A stretch of 64,000 nt of DNA from Schistosoma mansoni (GCF_000237925.1 NC_031500.1:19183753-19247752), one strand, 5' to 3'; numbered from the stretch's first letter, positions 33,801 to 38,150 are shown. A program made the numbers and translations. The notes: generated by a model from the sequence alone, not told the origin.

Positions 33801-36282
33801 TGTCTCATGATCAATCAAAATGGCGTAGGTGTATACGCTTTTTATCTTCCCTTAAACCTTGAGATTAAAATTGCTTCATATCTGCCTTTCTCCCTGTACT
33901 ATATCCTTATATACAACCTTTCTTTTATATACTACCACCACTGAATTAACTATTTCTATGAATCCGGTGTTCATCTTGTTGTACTAACGAGGTATGGCAA
34001 TTTGGACCGATGCATATGTGTGCCTGGTCCTACGTTGTAGCTGACTAACTGACTGAGAAACTTTTCTGTAACAAGTCAATTCATTGAAGAAATACAAAAG
34101 TTTAACATTTGAGCACATTCACTAATAAATTATTTATACCTTAGCAACTAATTTATTCTACCATGAATTTTATGTTGACAACAATTGAAATAAATGTAAA
34201 TAATCGTTAAAATATTCTGTTTTCTTTTATATACACCACTTAGACATCATAGGTGATCAGCTGTAATGTTTTATTATGAAACATGATTTACCTCAAACAG
34301 CATAGATACAACTCAATCATAAATACTAGATAACATAGATACTAGATTAAGAACTATCTCCTGAACATTCTCTGGATACATAGATTTAAGAAAACTATAA
34401 GAATATAAAAGATGAGAAGAAAGAAAACTAGACCAAATAATTGACTAGATTATAACATCTCAAAAGTATGCATCCTATAATCCCACCTAGGGGGATTCGA
34501 AGTCAAGACCTATCAGTCTCGCGCCTCAGTGCTTAACCTCTAGACCAGCTTCAATTGACTCATGCTCTCAACTATTAAAGTTATTATAATATCCTCAATA
34601 AAAATCCCTTCTGATATAAATTATAACAATTTCTATCTCAACCTTTCATTACTAAAAAACAAATCTGTTTCAATGAATATCCATTATTGCCATGGGGAAT
34701 CACTATTTAGTAGTTGCTTAGAATTAAGCTGTCTGAATAAGTTTTCCAAATCAAACTGAATAAAATTTTGAATTATGCAGTACATAATAACTTTGATGGA
34801 GTTTTATCCTCTGAGCTGGATGGTTTGGTCATGGAGCTTTCATCGTTCTTCTGAACAACATCATTAGCAAAAACTTCGTGTAGAAGTGAAGTGTTCGAAT
34901 TTCTCCACATATAGTTCACAGCTTGTCCTGTACATCTCGATGTTGATTGGTTCTTGTTGATCTTAAATCTGTCTTTTGGTTGTATCTCTCATTATTTTGA
35001 TTTAAGTTCCTATGTTTGTGTATAATTTTTCTGATTGGATTGATTTCAATATGCTTGTTCATTACTGATTACATCATAACTTGGTGTCATAAGTAAGATT
35101 ATTCAGGGTTCGGAAATTGGGATAATCCATAAATATTAGTTTCCATGATCAGTGAATTAGACTTGATCAAACGTAAACAGTGAATTTCGAAGGTTTCATA
35201 ATGATCCGTGCTATAAAATCCTTCAATTAACTTTAAATGTATACAGAAGACTACTACACAAGTGGTTGGCACGCATATATATATATATATATACTAACTT
35301 TATCTTAAATTTTAATCTTACGGTTAAAATAAAGATAAGTAAGTTACTCAAGTGGTAAACACAAAAGAGTAAATAAGGTACAGCTAGGCTGATAGTTTAA
35401 CCCTTTTCAGAATCAGAATGATAATCAAACAGTATAGGGAAGCCATTTCATCTTAGTATCGGATTCACCAGTAGTGTAACTACTTAGTACTTTACTACTG
35501 CTCGAACCCAGAACACCCAAGTTTTAATTAGCCAAACAACCAAATCATAAAGTATGTTTTGTTCATATCAAAATCCTAATCGATAGTAGCTGACTTGTGT
35601 TTAATTGGTTTAATTTAATCGTTAGAATGGTTCTCAAATATTCAAAGACAAGATAATTATTTGATATGAAAAAATCCCATACCAACATAGATAACACTCT
35701 AAATGGAGGTTATTAGTCGTTTAGATTGATATCATGAATGGATCAATGCTAGAACATCATTAAAAACTTGGAAGCACTAAATGGTATGAGACTCTTCAGT
35801 AATGTATATCTGCACTTAGGATTCGAACTCAGAACCTTGGTTCTCTCATGCAAAAGCATAACCTGTAGGTCACTGAACTAGTATCCAACGTTGTTAGTGT
35901 CGAATTTCAATCAATTTACAATATTACTCGACTGTTTACCATTGTCTTCAATGAGTAACTACCCAAAAACACATACGGTTAATTTGAATTTCATATTACT
36001 AAACATTAAAAGATTCTATACATTCAGGACGTTAATACTATCTTTATATCAACTTCTAATAACTTCTAAACATAGAATAATCCACTTCACGAATAATGAT
36101 AGTTGCTGAGGAGTCCCACCATATAACGAAACGGTCATCCAATGCTTTCAGGTTTTCCTTAATGGTTTAGCTTCAACTGATTCATACTTTCATGAATGAT
36201 TAATCATTTAATACATATTCATTATATACTATTATGATCATGAACAAATCATTTAAGTAATAAATAACTTACCTGAACCCAT
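1497..36282 (-). CDS. PHACTR-family phosphatase and actin regulator, 8 exons, C-terminal codons missing
   Basis: Gene model built by reading: join of 36282-36273, 17773-17615, 16148-15593, 12082-11560, 9908-9506, 7138-7077, 5143-5009 and 1573-1497. Every exon is bounded by AG and GT, and the phases 1,1,2,0,1,0,0,2 fit without conflict; lengths 10+159+556+523+403+62+135+77 give about 642 residues. The C-terminus ([10 protein letters not shown], then [11 protein letters not shown], then [15 protein letters not shown]) matches the PHACTR tail that wraps PP1: an RVxF-like segment, a hydrophobic pair, then an Arg and a Trp. In this family the protein binds PP1 through this tail and G-actin through RPEL repeats, controlling the actin cytoskeleton. 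Here the RPEL immediately before the tail is degenerate (RT where RP is expected) and no clear RPEL was found elsewhere. The middle is low-complexity (Asn/Ser/Asp-rich, poly-Pro, poly-Glu). The final exon, expected to encode Phe-His-Arg-Pro, was not found. Confidence 0.85.
1605..2335. repeat. Family B inverted arms flanking a family E copy and a GC-rich piece
   Basis: A minus-oriented family B arm (1605-1716) and a plus-oriented arm (2215-2335, with GCTGCTGAGGAG and a hammerhead-like remnant) face each other. Between them lie a family E copy (1717-1995) and 2015-2225, a strikingly GC-rich stretch of about 210 bases. Confidence 0.65.
2336..2849. other. No gene seen; short GTT microsatellite
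   Basis: Unassigned AT-rich intronic sequence. A (GTT)n run lies at about 2408-2428. Confidence 0.5.
2850..3025 (-). repeat. Family E repeat, diverged
   Basis: Recognised from the TATAAGTAGTGTG-like and CTTCTCAGCCTTCTTATAC segments shared with the copies at 1 and 4615. No frame kept. Confidence 0.5.
3330..3775 (-). repeat. Family B element with tRNA-like region and hammerhead
   Basis: Read on the minus strand: an inner segment from about 3665, a tRNA-like block (AGTGGTCTATCAGTTAAGGG, box B GGTTCGAATCTCG), hammerhead (3384-3438), then the outer arm. At 3708-3775 a plus-oriented outer arm (GAGGGGGTTTTGTGGAG) follows, so outer arms bound the unit in inverted orientation. Confidence 0.75.
3384..3438 (-). 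ncRNA. Hammerhead ribozyme, type I, family B, intact-looking
   Basis: On the minus strand: stem I GCACTG, core CTGAGGA, stem II GTCCC-ATAATA-GGAC, GAAA, short stem III CGG/CCG, cleavage triplet GTC, then CAGTGC closing stem I. All core positions of the consensus (CUGANGA, GAAA, NUH) are present. The same fold is known from schistosome Sm-alpha; activity is inferred, not shown. Confidence 0.8.
4256..4545 (-). repeat. Sm-alpha element
   Basis: Read on the minus strand: tRNA-like box A and box B (GGTACTGGGTTCGAGTCCCA), hammerhead, then the tail with GCTTACAATGCTTGTGAATT and GACTGACCAGTCGCAGTC. This is the classic schistosome satellite-like retroelement with a Pol III-type promoter. Confidence 0.85.
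4405..4456 (-). ncRNA. Hammerhead ribozyme, Sm-alpha type, best-preserved copy here
   Basis: Minus strand: ATCCAG, CTGACGA, stem II GTCC-CAAATA-GGAC, GAAA, stem III TGCGCA, cleavage after ATC, then CTGGAT. It has every core base and a perfect 6-bp stem I, and matches the Sm-alpha ribozyme used in structural work. It lies sense to the PHACTR transcript, inside intron 7. Confidence 0.87.
4615..4930 (+). repeat. Family E repeat with short frame
   Basis: Longest plus-oriented copy. It contains the frame [19 protein letters not shown] followed by [17 protein letters not shown], shared with the copy at 39-281. Function unknown. Confidence 0.6.
5009..5143 (-). CDS. PHACTR exon 7 (PP1-binding core)
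   Basis: A 135-base exon (45 codons), acceptor TTTAATTTTTAG and donor GTAATG, phase 0 to 0. It encodes [20 protein letters not shown], then [20 protein letters not shown] and TSKDK. This aligns with the PHACTR tail: an RVxF-like MLRF, FVEV, then DRxADKPW, where the Arg and the Trp are the residues known in PHACTR1 to dock on PP1. The second Arg of the vertebrate DRRADKPW is Ser here. Confidence 0.9.
5240..5873 (+). mobile_element. RTE-1 LINE fragment, internally deleted
   Basis: Carries reverse transcriptase pieces [20 protein letters not shown] and [14 protein letters not shown], then jumps to the 3' end ([12 protein letters not shown]) and the conserved terminus AACAGGCGTAAGTAAG. Several stops interrupt it, and a large internal deletion separates the two parts. 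Confidence 0.8.
5875..6515. other. No gene seen
   Basis: AT-rich intronic sequence between two LINE fragments; nothing recognised. Confidence 0.5.
6516..6990 (-). mobile_element. RTE-1 LINE 3' end
   Basis: Minus-oriented 3' end starting at the family terminus (CTTACGCCTGTTACCCCTCG), 5'-truncated, with broken frames. Confidence 0.8.
7077..7138 (-). CDS. PHACTR exon 6 (micro-exon before the PP1 tail)
   Basis: A 62-base exon, acceptor CGTTCCTAG and donor GTACGT, phase 1 to 0. It encodes [20 protein letters not shown]. It sits where PHACTR proteins carry the last RPEL actin-binding repeat, and helix-like Leu/Arg/Lys spacing remains, but the diagnostic Arg-Pro pair is absent. Without this exon the phases of exons 5 and 7 would not match, which is strong evidence that it is real despite its size. 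Confidence 0.78.
7235..7680 (+). repeat. Family C dispersed repeat
   Basis: One of five copies of a GC-richer repeat with GATCCACAAGGC(A/T)(A/G)TGGAGCA and GAGAAGGCAGTGAGTAGG. It has no sustained coding frame and its class is unknown. Confidence 0.65.
7770..7990 (-). repeat. Family G LTR-like repeat (fossil)
   Basis: Shares ATATAACGTGATTAGT and a GACTGCTTGTAATTGTG block with 12670-12935 in the opposite orientation. Possibly an LTR end, by inference. Confidence 0.4.
8322..8850 (+). mobile_element. Merlin-type DNA transposon remnant (left end and zinc-ribbon frame)
   Basis: Starts with GGCGAGATTATAATTTATGG, the terminal inverted repeat also present at 18329. It holds a frame of about 70 residues (8417-8629) with the Cys pattern CDCGSQITC then [11 protein letters not shown], the zinc-ribbon start typical of Merlin/IS1016 transposases. 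The catalytic part is missing and the right end was not found. It aligns with the longer copy at 18329-19097. Confidence 0.7.
9028..9083 (-). ncRNA. Hammerhead ribozyme, family B, intact-looking
   Basis: Minus strand: GCACTG, CTGAGGA, stem II GTCC closed by GGAC over a slightly longer loop, GAAA, stem III TGG/CCG, GTC cleavage triplet, CAGTGC. Core complete. Confidence 0.75.
9283..9345 (+). ncRNA. Hammerhead-like motif with CCA insertion
   Basis: Plus strand GCACTG-CCA-CTGAGGA, stem II, GAAA and CAGTGC. The three extra bases separate stem I from the core, as in at least seven other copies in the window; probably weak or inactive. Confidence 0.6.
9506..9908 (-). CDS. PHACTR exon 5 (poly-Glu region)
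   Basis: A 403-base exon, acceptor TCATCATAG and donor GTAAGATA, phase 0 to 1. It encodes [15 protein letters not shown], an acidic run of nine glutamates (9729-9755, a GAA/GAG repeat), [15 protein letters not shown], then a better-conserved-looking end [20 protein letters not shown] before LLIGSNESP. The first codon is not a start: the frame enters through the splice acceptor. No catalytic domain is visible. Confidence 0.83.
9985..10150. repeat. Minimal family B foldback
   Basis: Two arms (ATTCATGAGTCGACTAAAG and its inverted partner near ACTCATGAATTGAACT) with almost no interior. The tRNA-like and most hammerhead sequence is gone. Confidence 0.65.
10151..10819. other. No gene seen
   Basis: AT-rich intron sequence, nothing recognised. 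Confidence 0.5.
10820..11034 (+). repeat. Family B element, left half
   Basis: Begins ATCAGAAGGGGTTTTGTGG, runs through the left arm, then an inner segment (AGTGACCAGTGGAGTTCTAC, TTGAAGTTAGACATTAAC type) to the tRNA-like box A, and is cut off by a family E fragment (11035-11150). Confidence 0.7.
11150..11505. repeat. Sm-alpha head-to-head pair
   Basis: A minus-oriented tail (11150-11297) is fused to a plus-oriented unit (11297-11505) with box B (GGGCTCGAGTCCCA) and hammerhead. The tails form an inverted repeat of about 140 bases. The hammerhead at 11350-11412 carries an AAA insertion after the cleavage triplet. Confidence 0.8.
11560..12082 (-). CDS. PHACTR exon 4 (acidic linker)
   Basis: A 523-base exon, acceptor TTATAATCATTTAG and donor GTACGA (weak), phase 2 to 0. 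It starts [15 protein letters not shown] and ends [19 protein letters not shown] followed by TPRFHSK. Codons are AT-rich like the other exons and there is no known domain. The weak donor is supported because its phase 0 matches the next exon's acceptor. If the donor were not used the frame would close within two codons. Confidence 0.8.
12175..12262 (+). repeat. Sm-alpha fragment with hammerhead remnant
   Basis: ATCCAGCTGATGAGTC, GACGAAAC and CTTGGATTCCAGTGCTAGC remain; the rest is lost. Confidence 0.7.
12395..12668 (+). mobile_element. LTR fossil (relative of the solo LTR at 44702)
   Basis: Shares GTCGACGTGTAGCTTCCCTA, a TATA-like ACTATAAATACATG and the terminus GATATAACA with the LTR at 44702-45054. 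Its left boundary is unclear. Confidence 0.6.
12670..12935 (+). repeat. Family G LTR-like repeat (fossil)
   Basis: Counterpart of 7770-7990. It contains GAATAAAGTATT, which could be a poly(A) signal, and GATATAACGTGATTAGTG. Confidence 0.4.
13005..13330 (+). mobile_element. RTE-1 LINE 3' end
   Basis: Encodes the C-terminal RTE segment [20 protein letters not shown] across two frames, ends GGGGTAACAGGCGTAAGTAA, 5'-truncated. Confidence 0.85.
13335..14080. other. No gene seen
   Basis: AT-rich intronic sequence; nothing recognised. Confidence 0.5.
14085..14430 (+). mobile_element. RTE-2 LINE 3' end
   Basis: Ends of the ORF (SLSHV, then [19 protein letters not shown] in another frame), 3' UTR and terminus TTGGACCGATGCATATAT, then CTGACTGACTATTGAC. 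It parallels 33700-34058. Confidence 0.8.
14460..15187. other. GC-richer insert of about 730 bases between direct repeats, unidentified
   Basis: Bounded by ACTAGTTACCT at 14449-14459 and again at 15188-15198. Inside, a GGATTGAGCTGTACTGTT motif occurs twice (about 15010 and 15076). No convincing frame. It may be an unrecognised mobile element with an 11-bp target duplication. Confidence 0.4.
15200..15505 (+). mobile_element. RTE-1 LINE 3' end
   Basis: Same 3' segment as 13005-13330, with broken frames, ending GGATAACAGGCGTAAGTAAG just downstream of PHACTR exon 3. Confidence 0.82.
15593..16148 (-). CDS. PHACTR exon 3 (low-complexity, poly-Pro)
   Basis: A 556-base exon, acceptor TTTTTTCCTTGTAG and donor GTAAGC, phase 1 to 2. 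It is open throughout in one frame. The first half is Asn/Ser-rich ([17 protein letters not shown]), followed by a His/Pro stretch with seven consecutive prolines, then a basic segment [17 protein letters not shown] and [14 protein letters not shown]. Long proline-rich linkers are typical of the middle of PHACTR proteins and may bind SH3 or EVH1 domains (inference). An antisense frame over the same bases is a shadow. Confidence 0.82.
16203..16340 (+). repeat. RTE-1 5' leader-only copy
   Basis: GC-rich leader (TCCCAAGCCCGGGTAAAGG, GGGTTGGGCATGGGGTTAGC) ending AAAACGCTAACCAGAAAAAA. At 52025 the same leader precedes the LINE endonuclease frame. Here it stands alone and abuts family E. Confidence 0.72.
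16345..16587 (+). repeat. Family E repeat
   Basis: GATAGATATAAGTAGTATGT and GTGAAATGTCTGAAGGCAC mark the family; frames broken. Confidence 0.6.
16588..16668 (-). mobile_element. Very short RTE-1 LINE 3' end
   Basis: Only the last 80 bases, starting CTTACGCCTGTTACCCCTCG. Interrupted flanking sequence (ATGAACATGACT) repeats on both sides (16574 and 16672), a likely target duplication. Confidence 0.75.
16904..16955. repeat. (CCCT)n and (CT)n microsatellite
   Basis: About 30 bases of CCCT units followed by CT units. Confidence 0.95.
16965..17545 (-). repeat. Family D, LINE leader-like repeat
   Basis: Minus-oriented counterpart of 48291-48845. A short frame is conserved in both (LKQLSxGHCGHxLRSLRPL). 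It is probably the 5' part of a LINE (inference). Confidence 0.6.
17615..17773 (-). CDS. PHACTR exon 2 (N-terminal region)
   Basis: Acceptor CCCTATAG and donor GTAAGC bound 159 bases, phase 1 to phase 1. The frame reads through [17 protein letters not shown] and ends in [12 protein letters not shown], an aromatic and basic patch that resembles the conserved basic segment (KIFKPWKWRKKK type) near the N-terminus of vertebrate PHACTR proteins. A second AG seven bases downstream (17767-17768) is an alternative acceptor but would give phase 2 and would not join the ATG exon. Placement in the gene is inferred from phase and order. Confidence 0.75.
17855..18092 (-). repeat. Family B element, one arm
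   Basis: Terminus ATCAGAAGGGG, arm, hammerhead with the CCA-type insertion (about 17936-17994), and tRNA-like block on the minus strand. Confidence 0.75.
18329..19097 (-). mobile_element. Merlin-type DNA transposon, decayed but with both ends
   Basis: Terminal inverted repeats: GGCGAGATCATAATTTATGG at the left and the inverse of GGCAAAACTATAATTTATAG at the right. Flanks GTACCAAC (18321-18328) and GTGCCAAC (19098-19105) form an 8-bp target duplication with one mismatch, as expected for Merlin. On the minus strand a piece of transposase frame ([31 protein letters not shown]) survives at 18621-18803. The element is interrupted by stops and lacks most of the catalytic domain. Confidence 0.75.
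19195..19315 (-). repeat. Family B arm with hammerhead remnant
   Basis: Outer arm and CTGAACGGCCGTTTCGTC, cut off by family F at 19318. Confidence 0.65.
19318..19640 (+). repeat. Family F LTR-like repeat (fossil)
   Basis: Shares TTTATTTTGACC(C/T)ATAGACTA and GGCTAAATCTTGTA with 31545 and 49525. LTR identity is inferred. Confidence 0.5.
20005..20375. repeat. Sm-alpha head-to-head pair
   Basis: A minus unit with hammerhead and box B (20005-20175) is joined to a plus unit (20180-20375) that begins inside stem II of its hammerhead (CCCAAATAGGACGAAAC). The minus hammerhead has GAGA in place of GAAA. Confidence 0.8.
20376..21050. other. No gene seen
   Basis: AT-rich part of PHACTR intron 1; nothing recognised. 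Confidence 0.5.
21055..21345 (-). repeat. Sm-alpha element
   Basis: Complete unit: tail, hammerhead (21188-21240), tRNA-like block. The ribozyme has CCGACGA for CTGACGA, ACAAAA for the GAAA region and an AAG insertion after the cleavage triplet, so it is probably inactive. Confidence 0.8.
21683..21822 (+). repeat. RTE-1 5' leader-only copy
   Basis: CCGGTCCCAAGCCCGG, GGGTTGGGCATGGGATTAGC and the ending AAAACGCTAACCAGAAAAA. No LINE coding sequence follows. Confidence 0.72.
22020..22200 (+). mobile_element. RTE-1 LINE 3' end, short
   Basis: GCGGAAAAGAGGAAGGCC to GGGTAACAGGCGTAAGTAAG, followed by TAAG/TTAG repeats. Confidence 0.82.
22545..22895. repeat. Family B foldback
   Basis: Arms GAGATCATGAATGGTGGATG (left) and its inverted partner before TCATAATCTTGATC (right). 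Each arm has a decayed hammerhead, and a tRNA-like box B (GGTCCTGGGCTCGAGTC) lies at 22764. Confidence 0.7.
22983..23345. repeat. Family B head-to-head pair with hammerheads in both arms
   Basis: The minus arm (22983-23198) and plus arm (23200-23345) meet in the middle of the tRNA-like block (GACCACTGGTAGGTCGTGG). The left ribozyme lacks the 3-nt insertion; the right has CCA. Arms share roughly 150 bases of near-identity in inverted orientation. Confidence 0.8.
23346..23755. other. No gene seen; A-rich
   Basis: A-rich intronic sequence with short homopolymer runs. Confidence 0.5.
23760..24290 (-). repeat. Family C repeat, longest copy
   Basis: Minus-oriented, about 530 bases, ending in an AAATAAATAAA-like tract at 24260-24290 next to GTGTTT. 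It gives the best view of the family's extent. Confidence 0.65.
24483..24655 (-). repeat. Sm-alpha fragment with hammerhead
   Basis: Hammerhead at 24508-24562: core CTGACGA and stems kept, but the GAAA strand reads GTGG. Box B follows. Confidence 0.78.
24785..24900 (-). repeat. Family B arm
   Basis: CAGAAAGGGGTTTTGTGG terminus and outer arm, ending at the start of the hammerhead. Confidence 0.6.
25228..26090 (-). mobile_element. RTE-1 LINE 3' third
   Basis: Minus-oriented, from the 3' terminus (CTCCTTTTACCCCTCGTGG) into the reverse transcriptase C-terminal region ([39 protein letters not shown]). Frames are broken and it is 5'-truncated. Confidence 0.85.
26245..26565. repeat. Family B foldback
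   Basis: Minus arm with the CCA-type hammerhead and tRNA-like block, fused at GACCACTACTGAGGAG to a plus arm without insertion. Confidence 0.75.
26566..26984. other. No gene seen; A/T homopolymer-rich
   Basis: Poly-A and poly-T tracts. An open frame here is compositional. Confidence 0.5.
26985..27335 (-). repeat. Family B element with both termini
   Basis: Left arm, hammerhead with 3-nt insertion, tRNA-like block, inner segment, then an inverted right arm ending CAAAACCCTCTTCTGA. Confidence 0.75.
27540..27812 (-). repeat. Family B element, truncated
   Basis: Arm, hammerhead remnant, tRNA-like block (GGTCTAACAGGTTAGGCG on the minus strand), cut at a TA microsatellite. Confidence 0.68.
27816..27844. 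repeat. (TA)n microsatellite
   Basis: About 14 TA units. Confidence 0.95.
27843..28340 (+). mobile_element. RTE-1 LINE 3' end
   Basis: Coding remnants of the RTE C-terminus, with several stops, to the terminus GGGTAACTGACATATGTAAG. Confidence 0.8.
28341..28807. other. No gene seen
   Basis: AT-rich intronic sequence; nothing recognised. Confidence 0.5.
28808..29185. repeat. Family B foldback
   Basis: ATCAGAAGGGAGTTTTGTGG terminus, minus arm, tRNA-like block, inner segment, then a plus hammerhead remnant (CACTGCTGAGGAGTCTC) and right arm. Confidence 0.75.
29418..29812. repeat. Sm-alpha head-to-head pair
   Basis: Minus hammerhead arm (29418-29500) facing a full plus unit (29517-29812) with box A (CAGTAGGTAAGTGG), box B and hammerhead with AAA insertion. 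Confidence 0.82.
29995..30190 (+). repeat. Family B right half (tRNA-like block and hammerhead)
   Basis: Box A-like TTGTCTATCGGTTAATTGC, box B CCCGGGTTCGAATCCC (closest to a real tRNA T-arm in the window), a mutated hammerhead and the right arm. Confidence 0.75.
30270..30415. repeat. Minimal family B hairpin
   Basis: Arms GAAAGCATGAGTCGATTGAA and the inverse of TCAATTGACTCATACTTTC enclose about 16 bases of hammerhead stem (CGTCCAGTGCTTCCAG). Confidence 0.72.
30605..30705 (+). repeat. Family C fragment running into the assembly gap
   Basis: GCGCCACACAAATCTCATTT and GAGGGCTGTGATACTGCC match the start of the other copies. Confidence 0.65.
30706..30905. other. Assembly gap, 200 N
   Basis: Exactly 200 N, the usual placeholder for a gap of unknown size. 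Frames across it are meaningless. Confidence 1.
30962..31015 (+). ncRNA. Third hammerhead type, core-mutated
   Basis: ACCTTG, CTGACTA, stem II GTGC-CAAGTA-GCAT, GAAA, stem III CCC/GGG, cleavage GTC, CAGGGT. The layout is exactly hammerhead, but the core reads CTGACTA where CTGANGA is needed (the G8 general acid position is T). Confidence 0.6.
31235..31345 (-). mobile_element. RTE-2 LINE 3' terminus
   Basis: GTCAGTTACAACGTAGAAC and the ACGTACGTACGTA block match the RTE-2 tails at 44214, 49003 and 56838. Confidence 0.7.
31545..32040 (+). repeat. Family F LTR-like repeat (fossil)
   Basis: About 480 bases shared with 49525-50030. It contains a TATA-like GGTATATAACCTCAG and ends TTATAACA. Solo-LTR origin is inferred. 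Confidence 0.5.
32283..32650 (+). repeat. Family B element, nearly complete
   Basis: CAGAAGGGGTTTTGTGAAG, left arm, inner segment, tRNA-like block with box B TGGGTTCGAATCTCG, hammerhead (CCGAGGA for CTGAGGA), inverted right arm. Shows the full order of parts in about 370 bases. Confidence 0.8.
32890..33115 (-). repeat. Family F LTR-like fragment (fossil)
   Basis: Inverted copy of part of family F (CCATAAAATAGAAAATGACA). Confidence 0.45.
33125..34058 (+). mobile_element. RTE-2 LINE 3' part
   Basis: Frames [39 protein letters not shown] and [17 protein letters not shown] are C-terminal RTE reverse transcriptase segments, broken by a few stops and shifts. The 3' UTR ends TTGTAGCTGACTAACTGACTG. 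Confidence 0.85.
34060..34474. other. No gene seen
   Basis: AT-rich sequence in PHACTR intron 1. Confidence 0.5.
34475..34585. repeat. Family B fragment
   Basis: Minus tRNA-like block joined directly to a plus right arm (TTCAATTGACTCATGCTCTC). Confidence 0.6.
34586..35714. other. No gene seen; AT microsatellite at 35275-35293
   Basis: Mostly AT-rich. 34790-35000 is slightly GC-richer and may belong to an unrecognised repeat. Confidence 0.45.
35715..36205. repeat. Family B foldback just inside PHACTR intron 1
   Basis: Minus arm, tRNA-like block and inner segment, then a plus arm with a degenerate hammerhead (GCTGAGGAGTCCC, AACGAAAC). It ends about 65 bases from the exon 1 donor. Confidence 0.7.
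36273..36282 (-). CDS. PHACTR exon 1: start codon exon (coding part)
   Basis: On the minus strand ATGGGTTCAG is followed by a strong donor GTAAGTT, giving Met-Gly-Ser plus one base (phase 1). The ATG has A at -3 and G at +4, a good start context. The 5' UTR runs upward (36283 onward) into a T-rich stretch on the plus strand; its transcription start is not determined. The link to exon 2 is inferred from matching phase over an 18.5-kb intron, so an extra phase-symmetric exon between them, or an alternative first exon, cannot be excluded. Confidence 0.6.
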
Positions 36283-37029
36283 TATTCCTTTAAATGAATC
36301 AATGAATAGTTGACAATGAATTGTGTTTATTGTAACACTTTACTAAGATTCAATCCCAATGATGTTTTTTTTGTTTTTTTGTTTTCGTTGTTCTTTTTTT
36401 GTTTCTGATTTTCTTTTTTTTGTTTTTGTTGTTCCCTTTTTGTTCCCGTTTTTGTTTCTGTTTGTTTTTTGTTGCTACCCTTAATAATTTGATCAAATTC
36501 TTTAAAAATAATATGAATAGTGTTAATTAATTTAATGATTAGATAATAATAAAAATTATTTCCATGGTTTCTTGGATTAAATCGATTTCTTTTTTTTGTA
36601 GTATATCAAATATCTCCTCCACCCACCCACATTTTGATTACTGTTATATAAAGAAAAGAAAAGACAAGAGGAGTCAACATGGTGTTGGGATGCAAAGAGT
36701 AAACTTGGACATTTGTGATGATATTCATTAGTTTTCACATAGATACATATATATATATATATATATGGATATGCATAGAAATTACATGTATGTGTGTGTG
36801 AGGGTGTGTATGTAACTCAAATGAATTATTAACCAGTCAGAAGAGAGTATAAACACACACATATCATACTGTTTGCTTACCTAATGATTTAACAGATTTC
36901 AGGTATAGTAACAATAATATTGTTGTTGTTGATATCATTGCTGTAATTAGTGGTATCGTATAATTAGTAGTAGTAGTAGTAGTAGTATTAAAAGTAAGAA
37001 CCTTTATTTAAACCCCGAAATATTTTTAA
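36283..37029. other. 5' flank of the PHACTR start exon
   Basis: Holds the presumed 5' UTR, a T/G-rich stretch at 36366-36475, an (AT)n run at about 36746-36766, a GTGTGT run and a (TAG)n run at 36963-36989. No confident TATA box or initiator. Confidence 0.45.
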
Positions 37030-37445
37030 CGTGGAGAACTACTACAACCATCGTCAAGAAGGTAGAAATATTTATAAATAGTTGTCTACGCAAAATACTC
37101 AATATTCATTGGCCGGATACTATCAGCAACAGCGTTTTATGGGAGAGGACAAACCAACTTCCAACTGAAGAGGAAATTAGGAAAAGAAGTTGGAAGTGAA
37201 TAGGACATGCATTAAGGAAATCACCAATGTGCATTACAAGGCAATCCCTAACTTGGAATCCAGGAGGGAAGCGGAAAAGAGGAAAGCCAAAGAACACATT
37301 ACGGCGGGAAATAGAATTAGATATGAAAAGGATGAATGTTAACTGGAAAGAACTGGAAAGGAAGGCTTAGGACAGAGTTGGATGGAGAATGCTGGTGTGC
37401 GGCCTATGCTTCTCGATGAGGAGTAACAGGCGTAAGTAAATAAAT
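37030..37445 (+). mobile_element. RTE-1 LINE 3' end
   Basis: ACGTGGAGAACTACTACAAC to GGAGTAACAGGCGTAAGTAA, 5'-truncated, frames broken. It lies about 750 bases upstream of the PHACTR start. Confidence 0.85.
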
Positions 37446-37454
37446 ATTTTTAGA

Positions 37455-37770
37455 ATGGAGATTATAGGAGATTGTAGTGATTTTAATAGTTAAATTTGAG
37501 TCAATTAAAGCTAGACAACTATGAAAAACCTAGAAGAATTGAACGGCCTTTTCATTTTAGTATGGGACTCCTCATCAATGCGCATCCACGACCATGCAGG
37601 CGAGAATTGAACCCAGAACCTTCAGGTTTGCGAGCAAACGCTTAACATTCAGACCACTGAACCATTATCTAACGGTGTTATTGTCTAACTTCAACCAATC
37701 TACCATCTTGTGCTTTCAGGTTTTTGATGGTAGTCTAGTTTTGATTGACTCATAAATTCAACTATTAAAT
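37455..37770. repeat. Family B foldback, diverged
   Basis: Arms AATTTGAGTCAATTAAAGC and the inverse of TTTTGATTGACTCATAAAT, with a degenerate hammerhead and tRNA-like block between. Confidence 0.65.
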
Positions 37771-37854
37771 TGACTTATGTTATGTATGTTTGTACAATGT
37801 AAATTACACATCATGTTAATGATCAAATGAATGATTCATTAATCTTTAGTGTTT

Positions 37855-38150
37855 ATCGAATCTGGAAGCACTGGACGACCGTTTCGTTCTATTGTGGGAC
37901 CTCCCAACAGCGCGCATCCACGATCCCGCCTCGCGAGATTCGAACCCAGGACCTACCAGTCTCGCGCCAGGGCACTTAACCGATAGATCACTGAGTCGGT
38001 TGTCATCCACCGGTGTTAATGTCTAACTTCAACCAATCTACGAAATCGCGTGACCATCTTCCAATGTACTGAGGTAGATACCTGTCTCTACCTGACATGG
38101 ATTACCTCCACTGGTCACGACTTCTCACTAGAACTGGTTGAGGTCTAGAT
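37855..38150 (-). repeat. Family B element without outer arm
   Basis: Degenerate hammerhead, a clean tRNA-like block (box B TGGGTTCGAATCTCGCG on the minus strand) and inner segment. Confidence 0.68.
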
